From contig NC_058137.1 of NCBI RefSeq assembly GCF_011075055.1, forward strand, positions 24,041,463-24,105,462: DNA of 64,000 bases, given 5' to 3'. The DNA is from Mangifera indica. Taxonomy: Eukaryota > Streptophyta > Magnoliopsida > Sapindales > Anacardiaceae. Every line of letters starts with the position of its first letter. Within the stretch, counting starts at the first letter, position 1. Positions 1-11,364 of the stretch are shown in pieces. Both the position numbers and the translations under genes were made by a program. The notes beneath the pieces are model-generated. The model made no database searches. It worked only from the letters and a program-made list of their open reading frames with translations, and was not told the origin of the DNA.

Positions 1-560
1 ATCATATTCACCACTTAATTTGGAAGAACCAAATTTTTTCCTTGTACATCAAAATCAGCTGTTTTCACAGTTAAGCAAAAAAATATATATATATTAATAT
101 AAACAAATTATACAAATTTGTTTTAATAAACTAAAATAATAGCTAATGATTTGATGACCCTTCAAGATAAAACATTTAGTTTTTTTTTGCATTCTATTTG
201 GTCTTGTTTTGTTGAGGACAAATTGGTCTCTGTTTGTTCTTTTTTCAAGACTCTTAAACTTGTTTTTTAGATGTTGAATATTAGATAACTTAGTAATATC
301 ATTCTCTTAAATTCTATCTGTATAATGATTTAGATAAACTTAAAAAAAAAAAACATGTTTAAGTGTTCATATTTATGAGTTAAGGAGCTATATTGTGCTA
401 TCACTATCTTGGGAGTTCTGTTAAAGTAAATTTTGTTTGTCCTTCGGTTTCTCATTGGAGGTTTCAGTTTTTTTTATACAATATATTTACAAAAAAAAAA
501 AATTATAATAAGATGATATAATTGTTTCACTAAATGTTTAGGTTCTTTTTACACCATTTC
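1..560. other. AT-rich intergenic DNA, no gene seen
   Basis: Only A- and T-runs and short degenerate AT sequence are visible. I found no family-like reading frame or repeat boundary on either strand. Confidence 0.6.
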
Positions 561-830
561 TTCTAGATATTGATACCCAACTTTTGTCATACCCAATTGA
601 CAAAAACCCTTTTAGCACAAAGATGCCCATGAAGATTGTTCATAGCCAAATTCAAACATCTCCCCCATAAACCCAGGAATAGTCCCTGTAAAATTAGCCC
701 TGTTTGCAAAAATTTTTGGCAAATTTTTTGCATTGTTAAACTCACAGGAGTCTCCCAAGACTCAAAGGGATAATAAGCAAGATTAATGTTTTGCAAAGAT
801 TATTATGAATACAAATAAATTATACAAAAT
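560..830 (-). pseudogene. Leucine-rich-repeat receptor fragment, degenerate
   Basis: On the minus strand this stretch reads, with frame changes, as consecutive plant-type LRR units. Recognisable pieces are INLAYYPFESWETP, FTGTIPGFMGE and LNLAMNNLHGHL, which resemble the xLxxLxLxxNxFxGxIP repeat of receptor-like kinases and proteins. The pieces lie in different frames with no start codon or flanking exons, so this is a decayed remnant. It has the same strand as the receptor pseudogene at 3-5.6 kb and may belong to the same old cluster. Whether the parent was a kinase (HAESA-like spacing is suggestive) or a receptor-like protein cannot be decided. Confidence 0.5.
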
Positions 831-1309
831 TTTGCCCTCAAATTATAATGGATCTGTGTATATCAGAATTCTGAAATATTCCATACAGAGCTTCTGGCTA
901 TTACTATTATTTTTCTACAAATGGTAGCTAAAGCAGATTATCTATTTCGAATTCACAAACGTGATCAGTTGAAGACTGAGGCCATGTTGGCAGCCCATGG
1001 TAGACTGTTCAGATGCGACCAAAATAGTTCTCTATCAGGTTAGCCAGAAGTATTTCTGTGAAATTTCCTGACAAGAGGATATTTTTCTTGAGGACTTGAA
1101 GCTGAAATACTACAGAAAACTCCAAGATCACAGAATTGTGTGTGATATATTAGGTGGCAGTAGTCATCAGGATGGTCTATGTCTTTCCTTTTGCATTGTA
1201 TCCATTGGATGACTGATTTTTCTCAAGCAGCCTCTTTTATGATTCCAACCTGACAAATCTTGTACTGATACCACGGGACAATCCAACTAAAGGGCGATAG
1301 ATCAGAGTG

Positions 1310-2300
1310 ACTTTAATCCATGATATGTGTAATCCACTGAGATGCACTTATACCTATCACCACCAGTTTATGAGAATCCTGGACAAAAAAGATCAAGAGT
1401 AGGCAGTCATTTAAACTAACAAGGAAGGACCTTGAATGATTGAATCTATCCAAGAACCTTTAGATATGCTTTTCTGCATAATTTGTACTAGTACAATTGC
1501 ACAAACATGAAACAAACACTCTCGAAACGTTAGAAACTTCATACCTTAAAAAGCCAAAGCTCACTGATTGCCGTGGCACTGTCTAAGCCACTTGAAAAGA
1601 CACATACAATCCCTAAAGTGCAGCCAAAACCAATGCACGCTCTTTAAACACTGTCAGTACCTGAGAAACTTTGATCCATGATAAGTAATCCACTGAGACG
1701 CAATTTTCCCTATCACCTTCAGTTTATGTTCTTCTGTCATAAAATCCTGGACAAAAAAGGATCAAGAACAAAGAAGGACCTTCAATAATTGAATCTATCC
1801 AAGAACCTTTAAATATGCTCTTCTGCATTTAAGTGAAATTTCAACAGTTTGTAATATTATTGCTAATTCATAAAAAATTTTCGGTATTAGAAGTATTTCA
1901 TCAAGAGATATATGGCAACAACCACTACAACTGCTGAAAGTGTGCACATACACATAAAAGAGTGACTGCCCTTTGTCCCTTTTTTCCAAAATTGCAAGGT
2001 TCTTCTGCATCTGCTGTTTTAGAAAAAACACAAATGGTCTAACAGAGCTTCTATCAGAAAATACTATCTATCACATAAAAAAAAGGATGAAAAATTAAAA
2101 GCATAATTTGTAAAAATACGATTGCACAAACATGAAACAAACACTGTCAAAACTCGAGAAACTTTATACCTTAAAAGGCCAAAGTGTGCTGATTGCCGTA
2201 TCACTGTCTCACCCGCTTGAAAAGACACTGACAATCCCTAAAACGCAGCCAAAACAAATCCATGCTCTTTAAACACTTTCAAAACCTGAGAAACTTTGGA
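1310..2300. repeat. Direct tandem duplication, two copies, one with an insertion
   Basis: A unit of about 365 bases starts near 1310 (tttaatccatgata) and is repeated from about 1675. Both copies share, in order, gtaatccactgaga, aatcctggacaaaaaa, gaatctatccaagaaccttt, gcacaaacatgaaacaaaca and ttgaaaagacac. The second copy holds about 270 extra bases (roughly 1830-2100) between the 'ttctgcat' and 'gcataatttgta' segments. A third copy begins at about 2283 (cctgagaaactttgga) and breaks off. No coding content was recognised. The copies are clearly diverged, so this is not a recent event. Confidence 0.75.
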
Positions 2301-3030
2301 CTAAAGCATTCTTCAACAACAATCTGCTATGTCCATGATTCCACACCCTGCATTAATTTTCTGCACTTTCCACAACAAAACCTCTCTTGCAACCAACCAC
2401 CAAGACCCAATTTATCAAAATCTAAACTTTCTCTAAATTTGAATTAAAAACTTCACTTTTTTTAACCACTCAGTTCTAGTATTCATGTTCAGTAATTTAA
2501 CCTGAGTAACTTCTTCAAATTTCTTTTTAAATGATAGAAATAATGAGAAAATATATACACAGATAGCAGAAAATAATCTACACGATTTTCTTATAAAATA
2601 TATTTTACTAATATTCATGATCTATAAGAAAATAAAAGACTTACAATAGGACTAATAAGTTCAGAAACTGCATTTTGTAGAGCAGAAAAAGTAGTAGCAT
2701 CCCATCAACTTAAGCCTTATAGCTCTTAAAACTACAAAAATTGCAAACAAATTACCTTTTCCATCAGATCTTGAAGCACTTTTATTTTATGCTTTGATGG
2801 AAATTCGGCATACCATAAAAACTTGCAAATAACAGTCTGCTGAAAGATAATGTATAGGCCATGCTGACTCAATCAATTATACTCCTTGCTCTTGTCAACC
2901 GCCTGGCTCTGAAGACAAAGGAAGCTTGAAAAATTAATGGAGTTTATTTTCAGATTCTCGTAGAAGCATATACGAAAATAGATGCTATGAAACTTGAAGC
3001 ACTCACCTTGTTAAGAGCAGCGGTTGAAGT
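2300..3030. other. Intergenic DNA between duplication and receptor pseudogene
   Basis: Moderately AT-rich sequence without an ORF resembling a known family. It lies just downstream of the minus-strand receptor pseudogene and may contain its old 3' UTR. Confidence 0.4.
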
Positions 3031-3032
3031 CA

Positions 3033-5640
3033 CTAATTTCTTCTTCTTGGATGGTTTCTTTTCACTTTTCGTACGATTCTAAGCCTCACTCTTTCAACCA
3101 TTAGTACAAACCATAGAGGTCTTCCTGTTGTGAATACAATATATCTCATAGACAAGCCAATCACCAGTCCGCTTCCATAGCCCATCAAAGCGATTTTCCA
3201 ATGGAACCAGCTCAAATCATTGTCACCTTCGTAGTAGATCAACAGTAGTGGAGACTGTGGCTCATCATCTACACATTTAGTTGACCATGGAGGTCCACAC
3301 AACCCCAAGTTTCCAATGTAGGAATCAGTTTGAAATGTATTAAATTGGTTTTCTTGAAGTATAGACTCTACCAGTAAGTTGTATGAAATGTTCAATACAG
3401 AGGGAAAAGATAGACCAATTGATGAGAAATCTCTCCAAAAACAAAAAAAAAAAAAAAACTGTTGAAAGAGAGGTATAATGATTCAAGTATTGTCAAAGGG
3501 AAATTGAAATTTTTATCAATTTTTTTAACCCCGTATACATATATCTCATTCATTTTAAAGTCTAAACAAAAAAACCATAATAGTATTTTATTTTTCCAAA
3601 ATACCTCTATTGATGTAATTTATGCATGCAAAAAGAGATAATATTATCTCTCTTTTTTTCCTCAACCTTTCAATGAAGAAGAAATTTCTATAATATGGAA
3701 AAAACACTTCTTCAACAAAGAAGACATGTAATTGAATAATAAAATCCGTGAAAAAACTATTATAAAGGATTCAAATTAAACAAAAAGGAGGAGTGACGAA
3801 AATTGTTAAATTTATTTAGAAAATTAACATTTGTTGCAAAAATTTCATAGTAAAATCATTCACATTCAGGTCAGTCTTGATTCAACCTGTATGTTATGTG
3901 TTTTCTTTTTGAACAATTGAAAATCAAATGATGTATTATATATTTATATTCATGACTTTATGTAAAATATAATTTTGTTGTGATTTCATGTTATTAGATT
4001 GTTTAATGTTGTTATTTAATGTTGTTTTTATTTTTTAAAGTTGTTATAATGTTGTGTTGATGATTATAAAATATGAAAATTTATCTTCGAAAAATTTTCA
4101 AACAAAGAACGGGTTGGTGACATCGTCCCCTTGGCGTTAGGGGTTGGCATCGCCAACCCGTTCTTCATCTGAAAATTTTTCAGACTTAAATTTTCGTATT
4201 TTATAACCATCAATACAATATTATAACAACTTTAAATAATAAAAATAACATGAAATAACAACATAAAACTAAGTGGAATGGAAGAAAATAGGAAAAAAAT
4301 CAATTCGGGGGTTTGTCTGGAATTTTTTCAGACTTGAATTTTCATATTTTATAACTATTAATACAATATTATAACAACTTTAAATAATAAAAACAACATG
4401 AAATTGAGTGGAATGAAAGAAAATAGGAAAAAAAATCAATTCGGGGGTTGGCTAACGCCAAGGGGTACCAAAACCCTATCGCCAAGGGGTTGGTGTCACC
4501 AATCTGTTTTTTGTCTGAAAATTTTTTAGACTTGAATTTTCGTATTTTATAACTGTCAATACAATATTAAACAATATTATAACAACTTTAAACAATAAAA
4601 AACAACATAAAATAACAATATTAAACGATCTATCAATATGAAATCACAACAAAATTAAATTTCACATAAAGTCGTGAACATGAATCTACTATACATTATT
4701 TGATTTTCAATTGTTTAAAAAGAAAATACATAACATGCGGGTTTAAATCAAGACTGACCTAAATGTAGATGAATTTGTTATAAAATCTTTACAACAAATG
4801 TTAATTCTCTAAATAAATTTAGCAATTTTTGTCTCTCCTCTTTTGTGTTCAATTTGAATTCTTTATAATAGTTTTTTTCATGGGTTTTATTATTTAATCA
4901 CATGTTTTTTCTATTGAAGAAGTGTTTTTTTCATATTGTAGAGATTCATTCATCATTGAAAGGCTGAAGAAAAAGAGAGAGATAGTATTATCTCTTTCTG
5001 TATGTATAAGTTGCATCAACAGGGATATTTTAAAAAAATAAAATACTGTAATATTTTTGTTTTGACTTTAAGATGAGTGTCGTATATGTATACACTGTTA
5101 AAAAAAAGTGTAGATAAATTGATGACTTGAAGGGAATTAAGCTCTCCAACTACGCTAGGAATTTGCCCTCGAAATTGGCTGTTTGACAAATCCATCATCA
5201 TTAAAATGGTTAAAATATTTTTTTTTATTTCTCTGTAAACACCTTTCACTGTCACATTAATTTAAAAATAAGCCTCTGCCATAAAGTCTTCCCTATGTAT
5301 AACCGGACCTATATAATTCAATTCACCCTTGTGACAACCCCAATGCATCATATTAAATTTCTCAAAATATCTTGTTGGCAAAACACCTGTGAATTGATTG
5401 TGAGAGAGTTCCAGTATTCGCAACATAGGAAATGATAATTTTGTCTCGCGTTTGACCAATGAGGAAAAGTTTCCTTGATCAAGTTGTTCCAACATTTAGA
5501 ACTTCCAAGTGGTACAATTAACCAAAGCAGATGGCAATGTTCCTTCCAAGTTTTTGCCTTTGGTTAAGGTATTGAATAGAGCTTAATGCTAATTGTTGGG
5601 GGATTCTTCCAAGTGGCTACAATGTTTTTTTAACACGAAG
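3033..5640 (-). pseudogene. Receptor-like protein (LRR-RLP) pseudogene split by a foldback element
   Basis: The minus strand encodes the end of a Cf-9/RLP-type cell-surface receptor. From high to low coordinates: an LRR piece NLEGTLPSALVNCT with a stop soon after (about 5640-5500); RILELSHNQFTGVLPTRYFE (5495-5262); LSNSQFRGQIPSVVGELN (5255-5120); then, beyond the inserted element, the C-terminal 120 residues (3395-3033). The last part has the juxtamembrane NQFNTFQTDSYIGNLGLCGPP, an acidic stretch, one transmembrane helix with the family signature GYGSGLVIGLS, and a short basic tail MVERVRLRIVRKVKR, with no kinase domain. Stops, frameshifts and loss of LRR units between the last repeat and the juxtamembrane part show it is not functional. 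Such proteins normally sense pathogen or developmental ligands at the plasma membrane together with a co-receptor kinase. Confidence 0.85.
3518..5112. mobile_element. Foldback element with ~600-bp inverted arms (MULE/foldback-like MITE)
   Basis: The left arm (about 3518-4130) and right arm (about 4520-5112) are inverted copies at roughly 85-90% identity by eye. The outer ends are ttttttaaccccgtatacat and, reversed, ttttttaacagtgtatacat. Shared inner blocks include agagataatattatctctct, ttaacatttgttg and ggtcagtcttgatt. Between the arms are tandem copies of a roughly 140-base block built from ctgaaaattttt, cagacttgaattttc and aaatcaattcggggg (near 4168, 4312 and 4513), with GC-rich pieces containing cttggcgttagggg. 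No transposase is present, so the element is non-autonomous. I could not define a convincing target-site duplication. It sits inside the receptor-like-protein pseudogene. Confidence 0.8.
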
Positions 5641-6719
5641 AAGATGAGGCTGTTTTGCATTTGTTGTTTGGAGTAGAAGAGAAGAGGTATGTTGAAAGAA
5701 ATGAGACCAATGGGAGAGATACCTGGTGAGGCAGAGATAATTTGTCGTAATTTTCAGTCAATGTATTGATGGAGGGCTGGTTTAACGGATTATAAACTAA
5801 AGAAAGAACGAGGAAAGAGAAAGAGGGGGAAGACTTTTGCCACGATCCATACAGCCATAACGCAGAATTTTTAATTTTTTCAGTCGTCTTATTCTGTGCA
5901 GCATTTAATTTGAGCAGAATCTGATTTATAAAAGTTTATTTCTTAAATATTAAATACGTTTCAAATCGGTTTAATATTACAACATGACTAAACCTTGGTG
6001 GAAATAAGTCTTTTGGCCTAAGTGAAAATATTTATTGTATAAAATATAAACATAATAATAAGAATTGATTGAAACGAACTCTCTTCGATCGGGTAGTGTT
6101 ACCAGCAGCACAAACTATTATATAAATTGGATTGTCTCATTCAGTGCCCTTTTTTTGGGTTTGACCCAGTTGTGCTTCAGTCGAGGTTAGTTCTTTGGCA
6201 GATTAAAAATTTTGATAGTGTAGTTGATTCAAAGTTTGGTTTTTTATGGTCGTTCTTGGTACGATATATGATTTTTAGAGTTATTTAGAAATACCCAGAT
6301 GGGGAATTTTAGTTGTGGGGACTTGAGTTTGGTTTGAAGCTAGTTTGATGTTGTTTGAGTGAGGTTTAAGTGTGAAGGTTTTGTTTTTGAAGTGTTTTTT
6401 GTAGATGGCTGATGCTAGTTTTTGTTATGTTTTAAGATTTTTAGAACATTGTTTTGTCGGTTTCTAGAAAATTGGAAAGTGAGCACAAATTGACGGATAC
6501 GTTGAAGATATCTTTCTGTGAATACGAGAAGAGATAAATGTTAAGTTAAGATCGGAGGGAATGCAATCCAATGTTAAAGTAAAATTCTTCGTTACTTGTT
6601 ACTCGGTTTCTTTTAGATGATAATGTTATAGGACAATTATAGGCTTGTTGAGAATGTGGTTTCAATTTTTGGCGTGTGAGTGATATTTGTTTGTAATCAA
6701 CGTATATTTGTTATAGCAG
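5640..6719. promoter_or_regulatory. CAX upstream region and probable 5' UTR intron
   Basis: About 1.1 kb lies between the receptor pseudogene and the CAX start. The CAX ATG at 6720 directly follows 'ttatagcag', a good 3' splice site, which suggests a 5' UTR intron whose first exon lies upstream, possibly ending near 6184 (gag|gttag). The T-rich interval 6190-6715 fits such an intron. No clear TATA box could be assigned. Confidence 0.45.
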
Positions 6720-9276
6720 ATGAACTCATTGGACGACAGATCAATGAGTGAGCTTGAGGAGGAGAGTCTTTTGACTCCGGAAGCAGAATCTGGAAAGCCA
6801 AAACCTGTTCTTGGACTTGAAAATGGACATACTTTTAGGGTTTCACCATCTTTTGGATATAAAAATTTGTGGAATGGTGTGTATAAGAGCATAAAGACTG
6901 TTGTTTTCTCGAATAAACTCAATTTGCTTATGCCTTTTGGGCCATTGGCAATCATGGTCCATAAAATGACTGGTCACAAAGTGAGTTCAGTTGTTGATAT
7001 CAGTATATTGGATTTTCTGTTTATTGTTGCGAAATTATGGTTTGATTGTTGAGGTGGATTCAGGGATGGGTCTTCTTTCTAAGCATGCTGGGTATAACTC
7101 CTTTGGCAGAGCGTTTAGGTTATGCTACAGAGTAAGCTTTCATATTTCTCTATCTCAATTATTATGTAAAGTTATTGTTTATTTAGTAGCTGATATAGCT
7201 TTCTTATGTTTTGATAAAGGCAGGTGGCCTTTTACACTGGTGCTACAGGTATAATTCTCATAGAGCTTTAATGGATAACTGATAAGTTGTATCTGTTGTT
7301 TTTCTCTTTCAAGTTAATCAAAGTATATAATTTTTTATTAGTTGCTTTCCTTGTGAAATAGCGACAGTTTGAGCTTGAGAATGCATAGTTGACTTGTGTG
7401 GATATAGGATTCATCTTTATCACCCATTTGTAAATAGAACTACAATAATTGATATCTAGCTTATTTGTTGAGAAAAGTTAATCTTTTGGACCTTTTCATT
7501 GCCTTTCTTGCACAAAATTGAATATAGGCAATTTTCTCATTCATTACTCGCTTTTTGCTTCCTCACCTGTGTCCTACTATGGCTCCAACTTATGAGTATA
7601 TTCAATTGAATTTACAGTTGGGGGCCTTTTAAACGTTACTTTTGGAAATTCGACGGAAATGATAGTATCAATTTATGCTCTGAAAAGTGGTATGACACGT
7701 GTCGTTCAACTCTCATTATTGGGCTCAATTTTGTCAAATATGTTGCTGGTGCTTGGATGTGCATTCTTTTGTGGAGGTCTTGTTATTCGGAACAAAGAAC
7801 AACGGTTTGATAAGGTTGACAAGGAAGCATCTCATCCTGGTCCTTTTGGCCTATCATCTGCTTTTGAATGGCATCACTGAACCAAGTTATCATGCAGGCA
7901 TCCGCTGTTGTGAATTCGGGACTGTTATTGATGGCAGTCATGAGCCTGCTCTTTCCATCTGTTCTTCTCTACACACATACTGAGGTGCATTTTGGAAAGT
8001 CAGAGCTGGCTCTTTCAAGATTTAGCAGTTGCATTATGCTAGTGGCATATGCTGCCTTTCTTGTTTTCCAATTAAAAGGTCAACAAAAGACATATTTCTC
8101 TGCAACTGAGGTTAGTTACTACTTTTAATACAAACAAGTTTCACTTTTTCTTGTTTTACCTCAAATAATTGGCAGCGTGATAATTGTTGTGAACTTAGGA
8201 AGAGAATCAGGCTATGGATGCTGCTGATAATGGTGATGACGGCAATGAAGAGCCACAGATCTCAAAATGGGAATCAATTATTTGGCTTTCAATTCTAACA
8301 GCTTGGATATCTATCCTTTCAGAGCATCTAGTCGATGCTATACAGGTGACATTTTGTTGTCTATACTTTGTTGATTAGAAGAATATCTTGATTGTATCTT
8401 TCCTTACATGTAATTGAGCTGTTGTAAATAGATCTTTCTGTCTATAAATTCATGTTAATTGGTGTTCCCCTGTGAAAGTTTTAAGGGATTACCCTTGCAA
8501 TCAAAGCTGCTTTTACAATATCTGTATCCAAGACTATCCTTGATACTCTTTCTCTGGTTATTCCTGTTTTGTAGGGAGCATCGATCGCATGGAACATTCC
8601 AATTTCATTTATTAGTGTTATATTGCTTCCAATCATAGGGAATGCTACAGAGCATGCAAGTGCTATCATTTTTGCCATGAAGGACAAACTTGTGAGCAGT
8701 TTCTCCACTTCGTACCTCTAATAATTCTTGATACTATTTCAATGCCTTGTACTAATATAATATTTCTCTGCAGGACATAACTTTGGGAGTGACAATAGGA
8801 TCATCAACACAAATATCCATGTTCGGGGTAGGTGTCGAAGAGTTGATATCCCTTTTGGTTTTAATTACTTCCATTTTGGTTTTAACATTGCTCCATTTGG
8901 AATGGCACGCTTAAAAAGTTTGGGTAATTGTCATTGCCACAGATTCCATTTTGTGTGGTTATTGGATGGATCATGGGTTGCCCCATGGACTTGAACTTTC
9001 AAATTTTTGAGACGGCAACTCTTTTCATAACTGTCATAGTTGTTGCCTTCTTTCTGCAGGTTAGTGCCTTTACTAAGATCTAAAGTAATAGTTTCTGTAC
9101 ACTGTGGTTACACGTGTAGTTATATATTGAGTTTGTTTTCATCTTACGGGTTGCTGTTCTGTTGTCAGGAAGGAACATCTAATTACTTTAAAGGACTTCT
9201 GCTCATTCTTTGTTATCTGATAGTTGCCGCAAGTTTCCTTGTACATGAAGATGCTTCTCCAGAAGGTAAGTTATAG
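6720..9276 (+). CDS. CAX: Vacuolar-type cation/proton exchanger, CAX2/CAX5-like
   Basis: Ca2+/H+ antiporter of the CaCA superfamily, which in plants loads Ca2+ and often Mn2+ or other metals into the vacuole using the proton gradient. Coding exons: 6720-6980, 7064-7131, 7220-7248, 7618-7814, 7898-8110, 8199-8345, 8575-8691, 8774-8827, 8943-9059, 9169-9276. They join in one open frame of about 436 residues, close to the usual 440. The N-terminal regulatory tail is followed by [31 protein letters not shown], the first alpha-repeat [10 protein letters not shown], the acidic loop [11 protein letters not shown], and the second alpha-repeat [18 protein letters not shown]. The last helices end in [14 protein letters not shown]. 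Both repeats keep G-N-x-x-E but carry S or T where A or V is usual. The stop at 9276 comes from reading through a possible donor at 9266. Family certain; subtype inferred from the N-terminal part. Confidence 0.93.
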
Positions 9277-9846
9277 ATTCAATTTTCCATTTCCTGTTTG
9301 CAATCTCTTTTTGTGCATTGGAACCGAATTTTATCATACAACAAAAAAAGTTGCTGGTTGTCAGTGCATATCTTTCTAAATTCTAATAGTTGACATGGGA
9401 TCCAAGAATTTGTAGCTGTTTTATCTATGTATATTATCCTATCATTATCGAGTATACCGAGACTGTGGTATACGTATTTTTATTGGGTTGTTACAAATTT
9501 TTTTTAGTGTAAATTTGATGAGAATGAAGCTTTGTTATAGTTCTGTCACAGTTATGTTGAGGTTGTAAAAGTATAGTGAGACTGCAATGTGTGTTTTATT
9601 GTTGCAGTTTCATTGCAGTTACATATAGGATAGAGCTGCTTAAAATTGGATTGGGCGTTTGCTTTTATGGTTTTCTTTTCGTGTATGTTCCATAAATGGA
9701 ATTAGAAATCAATAGATGGAATCCTTGCAAAATGGCTGAATCAATAGATGAAATCATTATCTGGTGTTGCAACTTAAATTACATTTATCTATTTGCTATG
9801 CTATTTTTATGTAAATTTTTTCTTGCATTTTTGTTTTGTTTTTTAG

Positions 9847-9953
9847 GCGGCAAACTATCTCAACTCAGCATCAACAGTTTGTTGCACACAATTTTCAGTT
9901 CCATTAAGGTCAAAACTCTAGAGGAGGTTCGCAAAATATTCAACATTATATAA
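9847..9953 (+). other. Possible alternative last exon or 3' UTR exon of CAX
   Basis: If the donor at 9266 (agaag|gtaag) is spliced to the acceptor at 9846 (tttttag|gcgg), the frame continues as GGKLSQLSINSLLHTI and stops at 9953. The added residues do not resemble a CAX tail, so this may instead be 3' UTR. The donor and acceptor are both good, so two transcript ends are plausible. Confidence 0.35.
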
Positions 9954-10164
9954 TTCTGTCTTTTGTTTTTCTTTCTTTGCACACATGTTTACTTAAACTT
10001 CCTTGTTAAAGTGTCAAACGAGGGTTATTTGACTGATGTATTGTTACCTATTGTGTTGTCTCTTTGAATCATTTTATTTATGTTAACACAGTATTTCTTT
10101 CATATAAATAAGACATATTTATGCATTGTTTCTTTTGCCCTCTATATTTGAAAGTGAATGACGG

Positions 10165-10302
10165 CAAATAGGTTCAAATGTAATAGAAATCAAATCAAAC
10201 TGTATTTTCTTAATTTGGTTTGAAATTTTTTTCAAATCGTTTTTTTTTAATTTGGTTCGAAAAAGTTATTAAACTGCATTAAATCGAACTATACACAGCC
10301 CT
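10165..10302. mobile_element. hAT-like MITE remnant (AAACC-rich family)
   Basis: It contains aatttggtttgaaattttt, tcaaatcg, aatttggttcg and ends in tatacacagcccta. This closely resembles one end of the element in the ALG1 intron (21495-22322), which has the same alternating 'tttggtttgaa/ttcaaacc' texture and a gtgtgc/gtacac terminus. The other end is missing. Confidence 0.45.
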
Positions 10303-10639
10303 ACCACAGTTAATGGAAACTAAAAGGTTATTAAACTGCATTTTTCTTTTCCATTTTTTGGTATTAATAGTTGCAGCACTCAAACATGAAAGGTTTGAAA
10401 TATTGACATCAGTTGCACTGCAGAAGTGAAAATTACCACAAAAGTCTAAATTCTGTGGTTTATTTTTCCATCTGCCTTCCATTGAAGTTAAAAACTAGAG
10501 ATATATTTTCTGCACTGTGTAGAATAAGCAGGCTTGCAATAATAAAAGCACCAAGTTCTTATGAAAGCGTGTGATGCACTACTCTAGTCATATTCAAGGT
10601 AATGTGAATCCTCTTCCTATACGAATTTACTTGCTTCTT

Positions 10640-11020
10640 CACAGGTCCTAGGAGGTGTGTATGGTATCAACTCTCTGGTCTCCGACGAAGTTCTTCATCT
10701 CCCAAGGCGAAGACGAAGCCGATCGAGCCTCTAAATGGGAGGAAAGCATTCGCCGGAAGGAAAGACTGCTTCGGGAGAGAGAGGCCATCGGCAATGGAGC
10801 CGGAACGGTCGTCGGAGATTTCAAAACCAAACCCTAGGGTGAAACTGTCATTTTTTAAAACTTAGGTTAGGGGAAAATTTTAGTTTTTAAAGTTTAGGGG
10901 GGTAAAATTAAATTCTATTTTAGTTTATTTTTAATATTATAGCGAAAATAACGATTTTATCTTTACCACTGTTAAGGTTTTGTTAAATCTAACCGGCTAT
11001 GGGTGAGTGTTTGGTGTTTC
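10640..11020. mobile_element. Possible MULE-like non-autonomous element, one end
   Basis: A GC-rich block (10655-10840) is followed by a T- and G-rich terminus with aaaccctagggtgaaactgt, aaagtttagggg and ttaaatctaaccgg. This resembles the terminal regions of non-autonomous Mutator-type elements, as at 48.5 kb. The GC-rich part reads open on both strands for 60 codons, which reflects composition more than a gene. A matching left terminus was not found, so it is probably truncated. Confidence 0.35.
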
Positions 11021-11205
11021 TATAGTTAAAGGGTGGAAATTTGAGAAAACATCAAACCTTGTGTGGGAAATAGTTGTTTGGCCATTTTATTAAAGAAATA
11101 GAAGATATGCTTCGGAAATGATAACAAGAAGCAAAAAGGAAGAAGCAAGAAAGCTTTAGAGTGAAGAAGTGTAGGTGTATTACATGAAGTATACCCACCA
11201 ACCCC

Positions 11206-11206
<1 letters not shown>

Positions 11207-11243
<37 letters not shown>
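11207..11243. repeat. Poly(C) tract, 37 bases
   Basis: An uninterrupted run of C preceded by 'accaacccca' and followed by 'ggcgcac'. Glycine-rich reading frames on the opposite strand are artefacts of this run. Confidence 0.95.
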
Positions 11244-11245
<2 letters not shown>

Positions 11246-11364
11246 CGCACAGGGTCAATAAAAATGGCTATCTTCAAAGCCAATTTTACAAGGTATTTAA
11301 TGCCTTCATATTATCTAAAATTTCTTTCACGTGGAAAATCCACCGTTTATAATAGTTTTTTTTA

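Noticed and set aside
6662..6955. 97-codon minus-strand ORF
   Set aside because: It is antisense to the first coding exon of CAX, which is well supported.
10655..10837. 60-codon plus-strand ORF with RRKERLLREREA
   Set aside because: The stretch is open on both strands, lacks gene context and abuts a transposon-like terminus, so it was kept only as element sequence.
11026..11283. Glycine-rich open frames on the minus strand
   Set aside because: They are produced entirely by the 37-base poly(C) tract and have no start context or homology.
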